Source: Streptomyces bungoensis
GTDB taxonomy: Bacteria; Actinomycetota; Actinomycetes; Streptomycetales; Streptomycetaceae
Assembly: GCF_001514215.1 (NCBI RefSeq)
Contig: NZ_KQ948869.1
Coordinates: 1 to 64,000, forward strand
Reading direction: 5' to 3'
DNA: 64,000 nucleotides
Part shown: positions 1 to 8,111 of the stretch, in pieces
Layout of the letters: each line of letters opens with the position of its first letter
How positions within the stretch are numbered: the stretch's first letter is position 1
Made by a program: the position numbers and the translations under genes
Notes under the pieces: generated by a model
What the model was told of the DNA's origin: nothing
What the model saw: only the letters and a program-made list of their open reading frames with translations
Database searches by the model: none

Positions 1-557
1 TCGAGAAGGGACAGTAGGTGGTGGACGAGGGTGATGAGGGCCTGCGCCGACGACTGCTGGTCCCGCACGTCGCAGACGACGATCGGGGTCCGGTCGGACA
101 GCTCCAGCGCCTCACGGATCTCCGCGAGCGGGTAGTCGGTCGTGCCGTCGAAGCGGTTGACGCCGATGGCGTACGTCAGCCCGAACCGCTCGACCAGGTC
201 CAGGACCGGGAAGGACTCCGACAGCCGCTCGGGGTCGACGAGGACGAGCGCGCCCAGTGCCCCCCGGGACAGCTCCTCCCACATCTCCTTGAAGCGCTCC
301 TGACCGGGCGTGCCGAAGAGGTAGAGCACCACCTCGTCGCTGATGGTCAGGCGGCCGAAGTCCATGGCGACCGTGGTGGTGGTCTTGTCCGGGGTGCCCG
401 ACAGGTCGTCGAACCCCACACTGGCTTCGGTGATCTCTTCCTCGGTCTGCAGCGGCTCGATCTCGGAGATGCTGCCGATGCACGTGGTCTTCCCGACCCC
501 GAAGTGCCCCACCACGAGGATCTTCACCGCGGTCAGGACACCTGAATCCAGGTACAC
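1..557 (-). CDS. cvnD: Conservon GTP-binding protein CvnD (3' end outside window)
   Basis: Small Ras-like GTPase, the last core member of the conservon (cvnABCD) signalling cassette, thought to act at the membrane with CvnA-C in a G-protein-like relay. The frame reads VYLDSGVLTAVKILVVGHFG and carries a P-loop (GHFGVGKTT, about residues 17-25), a DFGRL segment, a DxxG-equivalent FGTPGQERF and a VNRFD guanine-specificity motif (NKxD-like). The GTG at 557 is chosen because it gives the conserved N-terminus and lies 3 bases past the cvnC stop. About 185 codons are present and the gene runs off the left edge, so only the C-terminus is missing. A conservon cytochrome P450 (cvnE) might follow outside the window; this cannot be seen. 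Confidence 0.93.
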   Translation of the reverse strand, partial: MYLDSGVLTAVKILVVGHFGVGKTTCIGSISEIEPLQTEEEITEASVGFDDLSGTPDKTTTTVAMDFGRLTISDEVVLYLFGTPGQERFKEMWEELSRGALGALVLVDPERLSESFPVLDLVERFGLTYAIGVNRFDGTTDYPLAEIREALELSDRTPIVVCDVRDQQSSAQALITLVHHLLSLL

Positions 558-560
558 GAA

Positions 561-944
561 TCACGCTCCGAATCGGGCTTTGAGGCCGTCGAGTACGGCG
601 TTGAGCACTTCCCGGTCGACCCGTTCGGCGCGGGGTACCGGCTTCCGCGCGACGATCAGACCGCTCTCCTCCATCTGCGACAGGAGAATCCGCACGACCC
701 CCAGCGGCAGATGCGCGTGGGCGGCCACTTCGGCGACGGAGAGAAAACCGTCCGTGACCAGCTCCAGAACCCGGCCCGCCTCCGGCGAAAGCGTGCGGGC
801 CGCGGCACCGGTGTCCTCCTGCGCGGACACCAGGGTCGTGCGTTCGTACGCGTGATCCGGCGGCAGGCCCCGCCCGTTGGTGATCACGAAGAGCGGAACT
901 AATGCGGACGTCAGTTCCAGTTCCTCGTCCGGCTCGCCATTCAC
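561..944 (-). CDS. cvnC: Conservon protein CvnC, DUF742 family
   Basis: DUF742 protein of 127 residues, third gene of the conservon. The family has a winged-helix-like fold (here VAEVAAHAHLPLGVVRILLSQMEESGLI, in the middle of the protein, written in part) and is reported to work with the roadblock protein and the GTPase. The GTG start at 944 overlaps the TGA of cvnB (bases 941-944), which favours it over an upstream in-frame start at 1127 inside cvnB. The C-terminus (EVLNAVLDGLKARFGA) is the usual family ending. Translationally coupled to cvnB, with cvnD immediately downstream. Confidence 0.9.
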   Translation of the reverse strand: MNGEPDEELELTSALVPLFVITNGRGLPPDHAYERTTLVSAQEDTGAAARTLSPEAGRVLELVTDGFLSVAEVAAHAHLPLGVVRILLSQMEESGLIVARKPVPRAERVDREVLNAVLDGLKARFGA

Positions 945-1786
945 GTGACGCTCGCCTCCCCGCGTGGTGCCAGATATCCGCTCAGCCGCGGCACCACCTC
1001 GTGCAGCCGGGTGGTGAACTCCTCGATATCCGCGTCGTGTTCCGCGGCCGCCGCCAGGAAGGCGCCCCGGCCGGCCGAGATCAGGAAGATCCAGCCGTGC
1101 TGGAACTCGATGACCGTCTGCCGCCACTGCGCGTCCGGCGCCACACCGGCGAACTGCGACGTGGCACGGCTGTAGGCGTGAATGCCCGTCATCGCCGCCG
1201 AGATGGTGTCCGCCAGGTCCTGGCTCATGCCCGTGGTGGCACCGCGGGGCAGACCGTCGCCGCCGAGCAGCACCGCGTGCCGGGCGCCGTGCACGTCGGC
1301 GACCACCTCGTCGAGGTCCGCGATGGAGATCCCGGTGCTTCCCGCCGCCTGCTGCCGCGACCGGTCCCGCCCGGCCCGTCCCTCGGCGTCCTCAGCGTTC
1401 ACCCGCGGCGGCGAGGTGAGGTTGTTGCCGAGCCGCGCGACCAGCCGGTGCATGCGGAAGGAGATCTGCTGCATGTCGACGTCGGGCGCCGCGGCCGCGG
1501 CCAGGTAGGCGCCCTGCCCGGCCCCGATCAGGAAGATCCAGCCGTGCGAGAACTCGATGATCGTCTGGTTCCACTGCCTGTCCTCCCCCGGCCCGGCGAA
1601 GTGCGAGGTCGCCCGGCTGAGCGACTGCATGCCCGCCATGGCGGCGGAGATCGTCCGCACGTCCTTCGGGTCCATGCCCTCGGTCGCCCCGCGGGGAAGG
1701 CCGTCCGCGGACAGCAGGACAGCGTGGCGTGCCCTCGGCACGTTGTGCACGATGTCCTCGAGCATCCACGACAGGTCTGTGGTCAT
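941..1786 (-). CDS. cvnB: Conservon protein CvnB with two tandem roadblock/LC7 domains
   Basis: Roadblock/LC7 protein, second gene of the conservon. A typical CvnB is about 130-150 residues with one domain; this one is 281 residues and contains the domain twice. Copy 1 spans about residues 1-120 (DLSWMLEDIVHNVPRARHAV, LSADGLPRGATEGM, FSHGWIFLIGAGQGAYLAAA) and copy 2 about 155-275 (IADLDEVVADVHGARHAVLL, GGDGLPRGATTGM, FQHGWIFLISAGRGAFLAAA). They are joined by a charged linker rich in Arg, Asp and Gln. ATG at 1786 overlaps the cvnA stop (ATGA) and its own stop overlaps cvnC. The fused pair could pre-form the dimer that roadblock proteins normally make; this is inference. Confidence 0.92.
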   Translation of the reverse strand: MTTDLSWMLEDIVHNVPRARHAVLLSADGLPRGATEGMDPKDVRTISAAMAGMQSLSRATSHFAGPGEDRQWNQTIIEFSHGWIFLIGAGQGAYLAAAAAPDVDMQQISFRMHRLVARLGNNLTSPPRVNAEDAEGRAGRDRSRQQAAGSTGISIADLDEVVADVHGARHAVLLGGDGLPRGATTGMSQDLADTISAAMTGIHAYSRATSQFAGVAPDAQWRQTVIEFQHGWIFLISAGRGAFLAAAAEHDADIEEFTTRLHEVVPRLSGYLAPRGEASVT

Positions 1787-2961
1787 GCCTCATCGGCCCC
1801 TTCGGACGGCGCCGAGGCGAGGTTGCGGCCCGAGAGCGTGCCGCGCTGGAAGGCCCCCAGGCTCCGGGCCGCGGCGCGGCCGGCATCCTCCGGCACGGCG
1901 CCGGGCGCCGGGGCGTCCCGGTCGGGCACGCTGGCGATGGGCACCTGGCGGCCTCCCCGCCGCGGTAGGCCGTTGGCCGTACGGGCCACCGGCTCGGGGC
2001 GGCCGACGGCGTCGCGGATGCTGCTGACCCGGGAGTCCCCGGCCGGCGCCGTCTCCTCCTCGGTCCACAGCTCCTCCGGCAGCAGGACGACCGCGCGGAC
2101 GCCGCCGTAGCGGGAGACGCCGGTGACGTCGACCCGGAACCCGTACTGCTGCGCCAGCAGGGCGATGACCGGGAAACCGAACTTCGGCTGGTTCCCCAGG
2201 TGCGACAGGCGCGGGCGGTAGTCGCCGGAGAGCAGCGCGGAGGCCTTCTGCCGCTCCTCGTCGTTCATACCGACGCCGGCGTCGTCGATGACGATGCACA
2301 GGTTCTTCTGCACCCGCTGGAACGTGACCTCGATGGGCGAACCCTGCTGGGAGAAACTGGCAGCGTTGTCGAGGAGTTCGGCGACGGCGAGAGCCACCGG
2401 GGAAACCGCGGAGGCCTTCAGCGCGAAACCGGTCTGCTGCATGATTTCGACGCGCCGGAAATTGCGGATCTGCCCCTGTGCGCTGCGCACCACGTCGTAA
2501 ACGCTCGCCGGCCTGTTGCGGCGGCCGAGCGGCGCACCGCACATGACCGCGATGCCCTGTGCCTTTCGGGCCATCTGCGCATTGGCGTGGCTGACTTCCA
2601 GCAGATCGCCGAGCACGGAATGACCGCCGTACTTGAGCTGGATTTCCTCGAGAAGCGTGAGCTGTTCCGCGGCAAGGCTCTGCAGAAAGCGCGCGGAACC
2701 CTTGAGGACGGCCTTGGTGCTTTCCTCCGCCGCTTCTTCCGCTTCTTGGATGGTCTTGTCGTGTTCCGCTTTGTGCTGCTGCAACTCACCTCTTAAAACG
2801 GCGAGTTGGCTGTCGGCCTCGCTCAGCCTCTGGGTGAGGGCGGCCTCGACCTGCTGCCTCTTCGCCGCTATGGCCTTGTTGCGACGACTGAGCACCAGGG
2901 CCGCGGCGACGGCGATCGCCGCGACCGCAACCAGGCACCACACGAGTGCGTCTCGATTCAT
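1783..2961 (-). CDS. cvnA: Conservon sensor histidine kinase-like ATPase CvnA
   Basis: Membrane-anchored histidine-kinase-like protein of 392 residues, first gene of the conservon. One N-terminal membrane segment (DALVWCLVAVAAIAVAAALV, about residues 4-25) is followed by a coiled-coil-like region (about 35-90), a degenerate dimerisation region and a GHKL ATPase domain: N-box AVAELLDNAASFS, G1 DDAGVGM, G2-like KFGFPVI. The ATG at 2961 follows an AGGAAAGG ribosome site; a longer in-frame start at 3048 lacks one. ATGA overlap with cvnB places all four genes in one operon. The residues around the expected phospho-acceptor are not those of an ordinary kinase, so it may bind ATP without classical phosphotransfer. 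Confidence 0.92.
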   Translation of the reverse strand: MNRDALVWCLVAVAAIAVAAALVLSRRNKAIAAKRQQVEAALTQRLSEADSQLAVLRGELQQHKAEHDKTIQEAEEAAEESTKAVLKGSARFLQSLAAEQLTLLEEIQLKYGGHSVLGDLLEVSHANAQMARKAQGIAVMCGAPLGRRNRPASVYDVVRSAQGQIRNFRRVEIMQQTGFALKASAVSPVALAVAELLDNAASFSQQGSPIEVTFQRVQKNLCIVIDDAGVGMNDEERQKASALLSGDYRPRLSHLGNQPKFGFPVIALLAQQYGFRVDVTGVSRYGGVRAVVLLPEELWTEEETAPAGDSRVSSIRDAVGRPEPVARTANGLPRRGGRQVPIASVPDRDAPAPGAVPEDAGRAAARSLGAFQRGTLSGRNLASAPSEGADEA

Positions 2962-3122
2962 GGGAACCTTTCCTATGTGTAGCCTGCGGCCGTCGGCGGA
3001 AGGGCCTCGCAGGAATCCGGGGCACAACCGCTGGAACGACTCGTGCACGCCGACGAGTTGAGAACGGGGGTGATCTCAATACGGCGGCCGGGCCGGTGGG
3101 GACCAAGGTCGCAGACGCGGGG

Positions 3123-3149
3123 ATGCTATCACTGACATAGGGGAGTCAA
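3123..3149 (-). promoter_or_regulatory. Weak candidate promoter upstream of the conservon
   Basis: On the minus strand TTGACT (3149-3144) is followed after only 15 bases by TAGCAT (3128-3123), about 160 bases upstream of cvnA. The -35 match is good but the spacer is short for a primary sigma factor, so the call is tentative. The rest of the gap 2962-3378 holds no credible gene. Confidence 0.25.
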
Positions 3150-3300
3150 CGCACCACGCAGGGGACCCAACGCCCCAGCTCGGCACGCGGGTTGGTCCTC
3201 TTTTGCGACGGTGCGGGTTCCGATGAGCGAGCCGGTGGCCGCAGGGAGTTCGGCCGGCCGACGGTGAAAAGTCTGCCGGTCGTCATTTTCCCGTCATCAA

Positions 3301-3359
3301 GCCGGACTCATTGCCCTTTGTCGGACTTGAGTCCGGCATGAGTCCGGCATAAGTCCGGC
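3301..3359. repeat. 11-bp tandem repeat plus inverted copy (TGAGTCCGGC)
   Basis: TGAGTCCGGCA occurs at 3328-3338 and 3339-3349, followed by the variant TAAGTCCGGCG at 3350-3360. The exact reverse complement GCCGGACTCA lies at 3301-3310. Either perfect copy can pair with 3301-3310 to make a 10-bp stem. Downstream of the stop codon at 3379 on the minus strand, this could act as a terminator with two alternative stems, or be a protein binding array. Confidence 0.6.
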
Positions 3360-3378
3360 GGTGGAAGCGGCTGCTGAG

Positions 3379-3654
3379 TCAGCCGCCCCAGACCGACCAG
3401 GACCCCGACCCGTGCGCGGCCATCAGCGCGGCCAGGACGACGAGGTCGGCGACGCCGAGCCCCAGACCGAGCAGCGCGCGGAACCGGCGCGGCGTGTCCC
3501 GGCGCAGGGCGATGACGGCCAGCACGATGGCGATGGGCCCTAGGACGATGTTGAGGACCAGCAGCCCGACGAGCCCGAGCACGAAGGAGGCCACGGCCAT
3601 GCCCTCGGTGTCCCGGCGGCCCGTCCGGCGCGACGGGGGAGCGGTGAGTCGCAT
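3379..3654 (-). CDS. Small DUF4190-like membrane protein
   Basis: 91-residue protein with a short basic N-terminus (RLTAPPSRRTGRRDTEGM) and two hydrophobic segments: VASFVLGLVGLLVLNIVLG and, after ALRRDTPRRFRA, LGLGLGVADLVVLAALMAAH. The arrangement of two helices separated by a basic loop resembles the DUF4190 family common in actinobacteria, whose function is unknown. It starts 3 bases after the stop of the upstream membrane gene at 3658, so the two are probably co-transcribed. The repeat block at 3301-3359 lies just downstream and may terminate transcription. Confidence 0.7.
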   Translation of the reverse strand: MRLTAPPSRRTGRRDTEGMAVASFVLGLVGLLVLNIVLGPIAIVLAVIALRRDTPRRFRALLGLGLGVADLVVLAALMAAHGSGSWSVWGG

Positions 3655-3657
3655 CGG

Positions 3658-3876
3658 CTACGCCCTCCCCGCCCGGCTCCGGCGCCGCCGCCGTTCGCGG
3701 CCCGTGAAGACGAGCAGCCAGGCGGCGATGACCACGCCGAGGAGGACGGTGACCGGCCAGGGGAGGTAGGCGGCCGAGCCCACGACGATGCCCAGCAGGA
3801 GCAGGGCGGCGACGAGGAAGATCACGGTCACCACCCCGGCCCGGGGTCGGCGGTCGGGCACGGCTGCTTCTGCCAC
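3658..3876 (-). CDS. Small two-helix membrane protein, unknown function
   Basis: 72-residue protein beginning at GTG 3876 (no better start is found upstream in frame). It has two strongly hydrophobic segments, VVTVIFLVAALLLLGIVVGS and WPVTVLLGVVIAAWLLVF, and a very basic tail (GRERRRRRSRAGRA) expected on the cytoplasmic side. I do not recognise a named family. Adjacent to and probably co-transcribed with the DUF4190-like gene at 3379. Confidence 0.6.
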   Translation of the reverse strand: MAEAAVPDRRPRAGVVTVIFLVAALLLLGIVVGSAAYLPWPVTVLLGVVIAAWLLVFTGRERRRRRSRAGRA

Positions 3877-3913
3877 GGCCTCGTCGGCCGCTTCGTCAAC
3901 GCGTTCATGACAT

Positions 3914-3928
3914 CGCGGGTTACCCGCG
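3914..3928 (-). terminator. GC hairpin downstream of the pot operon
   Basis: CGCGGG (3914-3919), loop TTA, CCCGCG (3923-3928) form a perfect 6-bp stem about 85 bases past the potC stop at 4012 on the minus strand. There is no U-tract, as is usual for Streptomyces terminators. The remaining sequence between 3877 and 4011 shows no gene. Confidence 0.4.
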
Positions 3929-4011
3929 AGGCAACCTTCACGCGACCCGCTTTCGGCCGCGCGGCGCGTTCACCCGGGAACGTTCACACCGGGGTGCTCA
4001 CGCAGGAGTGC

Positions 4012-4827
4012 TCACACGCGGCTCGACGTGGCCGTGTCCGCGGACAGCCGCTGGGCCACGTAGATCGGGACCACCGACAGCAGCACCAGGACGGCGGCCA
4101 CGACGTTCACCACCGGCGCCTGCTGAGGCCGCGTCATGTTGGTGAAGATCCAGATGGGCAGGGTCTCGATGCCGGGCCCCGCCGTGAAGGTCGTCACCAC
4201 GATCTCGTCGAAGGACAGGGCGAAGGCGAGCAGCGCGCCGGCCAGCAGCGCCGAGCGGACCAGCGGGAAGGTGACGTCCGCGAAGGCGCGGAAGGTGCTC
4301 GCGCCGAGGTCCATGGCCGCCTCCTCGTAGGAGGCGGCCGTGCGCCGCAGCCGGGCCACCACGTTGTTGAACACCACGACGATGCAGAACGTGGCGTGCC
4401 CCACGATCACGGTGAACAGCCCGAGGCCGACGCCGAGCGGCCGCAGGACCGTGCTGAACGCGGAGTTGAGGGCGATGCCGGTGACGATGCCGGGCAGCGC
4501 GATCGGCAGGACCACTATGAACGACACCGTGTCCCGGCCGAAGAAGCGGTGCCGGGCCACGGCGAACGCGAACAGCGTGCCGAGGACGAGCGCGACCGCG
4601 GTGGCCCCCAGACCGGCCTTCACCGACACCCACACGGCCGCGCGCGCACCGGAGTCGTGCACCGCCACCGACCACCAGTGCCCGGTCAGCCCCGGCGGCG
4701 GCCAGCTCGCGCTGCGGTCGGGATTGAGGGAGTTGACGAGGACGAGCAGGAGCGGGACGTAGATCACCGCGAAACCGAGCCCGGCGCCGATGCGCAGGGC
4801 GATGCGCGCGGTGCGGCTGAGATGCAT
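4012..4827 (-). CDS. potC: Polyamine-type ABC transporter permease (PotC family)
   Basis: Inner-membrane permease of 271 residues, second permease of a PotABCD-like importer. It has an N-terminal helix (GLGFAVIYVPLLLVLVNSLN) and several further membrane segments. The EAA-type loop that docks on the ATPase is EEAAMDLGASTFRAFADVTF. ATG at 4827 is preceded by AGGAG; reading further upstream in this frame would run into the preceding gene out of its own frame. It follows potB after a 20-base gap. Substrate (spermidine, putrescine or a related amine) is inferred from family only. Confidence 0.9.
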   Translation of the reverse strand: MHLSRTARIALRIGAGLGFAVIYVPLLLVLVNSLNPDRSASWPPPGLTGHWWSVAVHDSGARAAVWVSVKAGLGATAVALVLGTLFAFAVARHRFFGRDTVSFIVVLPIALPGIVTGIALNSAFSTVLRPLGVGLGLFTVIVGHATFCIVVVFNNVVARLRRTAASYEEAAMDLGASTFRAFADVTFPLVRSALLAGALLAFALSFDEIVVTTFTAGPGIETLPIWIFTNMTRPQQAPVVNVVAAVLVLLSVVPIYVAQRLSADTATSSRV

Positions 4828-4847
4828 GGCGCTTGTCTCCTGGAGGC

Positions 4848-5741
4848 CTAAAGGCTGTTCAGCGCGCCCGTGCGGCGGATCGCCAGCAGGTACAGGACGA
4901 TCACCAGCACGGGGACGAGGCCGAGTGCGGCGGCCATGGGCAGGTTGAGTTCGATGTTGGAGTACACGAGGTTGCCGACCAGTTGCGTCTTGCCGCCGAC
5001 GATCTGCACGGTGATGTAGTCGCCGAGGCTGAGCGAGAAGGTGAAGACCGAGCCCGCCGCGACCGACGGCAGCACCATCGGCAGGACCACCGAACGGAAC
5101 GTCCGCCCGGCGCGGGCCCCGAGGTCGGCCGACGCGTCGAGGAGGTTGTCCGGGAGCTGTTCGAGGGCGGTGTGGATCGGCAGGATCATGTACGGCAGCC
5201 AGAGGTAGGTCAGGGTGAGGACCGTGGCCGCCAGGCCGAAGCCGGGCCCGCTCAGCCCGAAGGGGGCCAGCGCCCAGTCGGCGAGTCCGCCCTCGGACAG
5301 GATCAGCCGCCAGGCGTACACCTTGACCAGGTAACTCGCCCACAGCGGGGTGAGGATGGCCACCACCAGCAGCGGGCGCCACCGGGGCCTGGCGACCCGC
5401 GCGGTGTAGAAGGCGACGGGGAAGGCGATCAGCGCGCAGAGCACGGTCACCGCGAGCGCCACCCCCACGCTGCGCAGGACGACCTGCCGGAACACGGGGG
5501 TGGTCAGCAGCTCGTGGAAGTTGTCCGTCGACCAGACCTTGACCACCTGGGAGGTGAAGGAGTCGGTCGTCCAGAACGCGGAGACGAACAGCACCGCCAG
5601 CGAGCCGAGGTAGAGGACGGTCAGCCACAGCAGGGGGGCGGTGAGCAGCAGGGCCAGCCGCAGCCGGGGCCGGCGGTGCAGGCTCCCGGCGAGCCGCCGG
5701 ACGGTGCCCCGGCCGGCGGCGGTCGTCACGTCGGTCGTCAC
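4848..5741 (-). CDS. potB: Polyamine-type ABC transporter permease (PotB family)
   Basis: Inner-membrane permease of 297 residues. A basic N-terminus (RRLAGSLHRRPRLRL) precedes the first helix (ALLLTAPLLWLTVLYLGSLA), then an extracytoplasmic loop (FWTTDSFTSQVVKVWSTDNF) characteristic of PotB proteins, and further helices. The ATPase-contact loop reads DASADLGARAGRTFRSVVLP. GTG at 5741 is 2 bases past the stop of the binding-protein gene, which is better supported than an upstream in-frame ATG at 5822 lying inside that gene. Pairs with PotC to form the membrane channel. Confidence 0.9.
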   Translation of the reverse strand: MTTDVTTAAGRGTVRRLAGSLHRRPRLRLALLLTAPLLWLTVLYLGSLAVLFVSAFWTTDSFTSQVVKVWSTDNFHELLTTPVFRQVVLRSVGVALAVTVLCALIAFPVAFYTARVARPRWRPLLVVAILTPLWASYLVKVYAWRLILSEGGLADWALAPFGLSGPGFGLAATVLTLTYLWLPYMILPIHTALEQLPDNLLDASADLGARAGRTFRSVVLPMVLPSVAAGSVFTFSLSLGDYITVQIVGGKTQLVGNLVYSNIELNLPMAAALGLVPVLVIVLYLLAIRRTGALNSL

Positions 5742-5743
5742 GG

Positions 5744-6940
5744 TCAGCCCTTGATCTCGGTCCAGGCCTGCACCCACTTGGCGTACGGGACGCACTTCAC
5801 GTCCGTACGGCCGTCGAGGCACTGCTCGATGGGCGTGTTCCAGAACGCGATCTTCTTCCAGTAGCTCTCGTCGGCGGCGTGGTAGACGGTGCAGAAGTTC
5901 TTGTCACTGGTCTCGGCGCACGCCTTCGAGTTGGCCGGCGCCTCCCCGAAGTACTCGGCGACCTGGGCGTTGACCTTGGGGGAGACGATCCAGTCGAGCC
6001 ACTTGTAGGCGCAGTTGGGGTGCTTGGCCTTGCTGGAGACCATCCAGGTGTCGGACCAGCCGGTCGAGCCCTCCTTCGGGACCAGCGTCTTCACCTTCGC
6101 GCCCTCCGAGGCGGCGAGGCCGGCGATCACCTGCCACGTCGTGCCGACGACGGAGTCGCCGCTCTTGAAGGCGGAGACCTCCTTCAGGTAGTCGCTCCAG
6201 TACTCGCCGACGTTCGCGTTCTGCTGCTTGAGGAGCGCCACGGCGGCGTCGAACTGCTTCTGGTCCAGCGCGTACGGGTCCTTGATCTTCAGCTCCGGCT
6301 TGGTCGCCCGGAGGTAGAGGGCGGCGTCCGCGATGTAGATCGGCGAGTCGTAGGCGGTGACGTGGCCCTTGTGCGCCGGGGCCCCGTCGAAGACCGCGGA
6401 CCAGGAGGTGGGCGCGGGGCGCACCTTCTGCGTGTTGTACATCAGCAGGTTGGCGCCCCGGCCGTGCGGGATGCCGTACATCCGTCCCTTCACCGAGTTC
6501 CAGGGGCCGTTCTTCAACCCGCTGAAGATGTCCTTGTAGTGGGGCACCAGAGCGGTGTTGACGGGGGCGGCGTCACCGGAGGCGATCAGGCGCAGGGAGG
6601 CGTCACCGGAGGCGGAGACGGCGTCGTACTCGCCGGTCTTCATCAGCTTGACCATCTCGTCCGAGCTGGCGGCGACCTTGGAGTGCACCTGGCAGCCGGT
6701 CTGCTTCTCGAAGTCGGTGACCCAGTTCACCTTCGGGTCGTTGGAGCCGTCCTCGACGTAACCGGCCCAGGCGATCAGGTTGACCTGCCCCTCCGTCCGG
6801 CCCAGCTTGGTGGGCGCCTTGAGGTCGGGCGGGTTGAGGCCGCCGGCGGACGAACCGCCGGAGCCGGAGGAATCGCAGGCGGCGGCGAGCAGCAGCGCGG
6901 CGGCGCAGGCGGCGGCGCGCAGGGTACGGGTGGGACGCAC
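5744..6940 (-). CDS. potD: Polyamine-type ABC transporter substrate-binding lipoprotein
   Basis: Extracytoplasmic solute-binding lipoprotein of 398 residues. The N-terminus RPTRTLRAAACAAALLLAAAC is a lipoprotein signal peptide with Cys22 as the lipidated residue, followed by a Ser/Gly-rich tether. The mature part begins with the PotD-like strand NLIAWAGYVEDG and contains YGIPHGRGANLLMYNT and a C-terminal YWKKIAFWNTPIEQC. The GTG at 6940 has GGAG nearby; an ATG-initiated reading from 8068 would cross potA and is spurious. Family members bind spermidine or putrescine; the ligand here is not provable from sequence. Confidence 0.9.
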   Translation of the reverse strand: MRPTRTLRAAACAAALLLAAACDSSGSGGSSAGGLNPPDLKAPTKLGRTEGQVNLIAWAGYVEDGSNDPKVNWVTDFEKQTGCQVHSKVAASSDEMVKLMKTGEYDAVSASGDASLRLIASGDAAPVNTALVPHYKDIFSGLKNGPWNSVKGRMYGIPHGRGANLLMYNTQKVRPAPTSWSAVFDGAPAHKGHVTAYDSPIYIADAALYLRATKPELKIKDPYALDQKQFDAAVALLKQQNANVGEYWSDYLKEVSAFKSGDSVVGTTWQVIAGLAASEGAKVKTLVPKEGSTGWSDTWMVSSKAKHPNCAYKWLDWIVSPKVNAQVAEYFGEAPANSKACAETSDKNFCTVYHAADESYWKKIAFWNTPIEQCLDGRTDVKCVPYAKWVQAWTEIKG

Positions 6941-6978
6941 GGCGTTCTCCAGGGGACGGGACGTAGGCGGGGGAGTGG

Positions 6979-8010
6979 TCAGGAGGGCAGCGGTACGGCG
7001 TGCCGGCGGTGCCACTGCAGGCGGACCCGGGTGCCCCGGTAGGCGGCGACGTCCTCGGAGGAGGTCTCCAGGTTCTGCTGCAGCGCGGTCAGCCGGCCGC
7101 CGCCGTCGAGGTCCACGAGGAAGCGGGTGGCGTCCCCGAGGTAGACCACGTCGGCGACCGTGCCGCCGGCGGTGGTGTGCTCCGGCTCGTCCGCCTCGGC
7201 GGACTCCTTCAGCACGCGGATCTTCTCCGGCCGGATGTTGTACGTGCCGGGCGCGCCGACGATCCGGTGGGCCGTCTCGCCGTCGAGCAGGTTGGAGGTG
7301 CCGACGAAGGAGGCGACGAAGGCGGTGGCCGGGCGTTCGTATATCTCCGCGGGCGTGCTGACCTGGGCGATCCGGCCCCGGTCGAAGACGGCGATGCGGT
7401 CGCTCATCGTCAGGGCCTCCTCCTGGTCGTGGGTGACGAACACGAAGGTGATGCCCACCTCCCGCTGGATCGCCTTGAGTTCGACCTGCATCTGCTCGCG
7501 CAGCTTCAGGTCGAGGGCGCCGAGCGGTTCGTCCAGCAGCAGGACGCGGGGGCGGCCGACGAGGGCGCGGGCGAGCGCGACGCGCTGGCGCTGCCCGCCG
7601 GAGAGCTGGGCCGGCCGGCGCTGGCCGTAGCCCTCGAGGCGGACCTCGGCGAGCGCCTTGCGGGCGCGGACCAGGCGTTCGGCCTTCGGTACCCGGCGGA
7701 CCTTCAGCCCGTAGGCGACGTTCTGCTCGACGGTCATGTGCGGGAAGAGCGCGTAGTCCTGGAAGACGGTGTGCACGTCCCGCTCGAACGGGGCGAGGCC
7801 GGTGACCTCCTGCCCGGCGAGTTCGATCCGGCCCCGGTCGGGTGTCTCGAACCCGGCGACGAGCCTGAGGACCGTCGTCTTCCCGGAGCCGGAGGGACCC
7901 AGCATCGAGAAGAACTCCCCGTCGCGGATCTCCAGGTCGACACCGGCGACGGCGGTCGTCCCGCCGAACGACTTGTGCAGGTCCTGCAGCCGGATCGCAC
8001 GTCCCTCCAT
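6979..8010 (-). CDS. potA: Polyamine-type ABC transporter ATP-binding protein (PotA family)
   Basis: Cytoplasmic ATPase of 343 residues energising the importer. Walker A GPSGSGKTT (about residue 40), Q-loop FQDYALFPHMTVEQN, signature LSGGQRQRVALARAL, Walker B VLLLDEP, H-loop VFVTHDQEEA. The C-terminal third is a TOBE-type domain (NIRPEKIRV, VADVVYLGDATRFLVDL). ATG at 8010 follows AAAGG; the in-frame start at 8061 would lie in the promoter. First gene of the pot operon, order A-D-B-C, divergent from the GntR gene at 8112. Confidence 0.93.
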   Translation of the reverse strand: MEGRAIRLQDLHKSFGGTTAVAGVDLEIRDGEFFSMLGPSGSGKTTVLRLVAGFETPDRGRIELAGQEVTGLAPFERDVHTVFQDYALFPHMTVEQNVAYGLKVRRVPKAERLVRARKALAEVRLEGYGQRRPAQLSGGQRQRVALARALVGRPRVLLLDEPLGALDLKLREQMQVELKAIQREVGITFVFVTHDQEEALTMSDRIAVFDRGRIAQVSTPAEIYERPATAFVASFVGTSNLLDGETAHRIVGAPGTYNIRPEKIRVLKESAEADEPEHTTAGGTVADVVYLGDATRFLVDLDGGGRLTALQQNLETSSEDVAAYRGTRVRLQWHRRHAVPLPS

Positions 8011-8037
8011 GGGGGAACCTTTCTGGCGCGCGGTACG

Positions 8038-8075
8038 TTGACTGCAAACATATGAAGTCATAGTTCAAACCTCAA
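8038..8075. promoter_or_regulatory. Overlapping divergent promoters with a palindromic operator
   Basis: Minus strand, for potA: TTGAGG (8075-8070), 17-base spacer, TATGTT (8052-8047). Plus strand, for the GntR gene: TTGACT (8038-8043), 17-base spacer, TAGTTC (8061-8066). Between them TATGA-AG-TCATA (8051-8062) is a perfect palindrome overlapping both -10 elements, a natural binding site for the adjacent GntR regulator. All inferred from sequence patterns. Confidence 0.55.
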
Positions 8076-8111
8076 GAGCCCCTTAGGGTAAAGCTTGAGT
8101 CAACGCACGAG

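Noticed and set aside
902..2110. 402-residue open frame on the plus strand across the conservon
   Set aside because: It is antisense to cvnA-C, which have clear family motifs and ATGA overlaps. Arg/Pro/Gly-rich composition is typical of an artefact in high-GC DNA.
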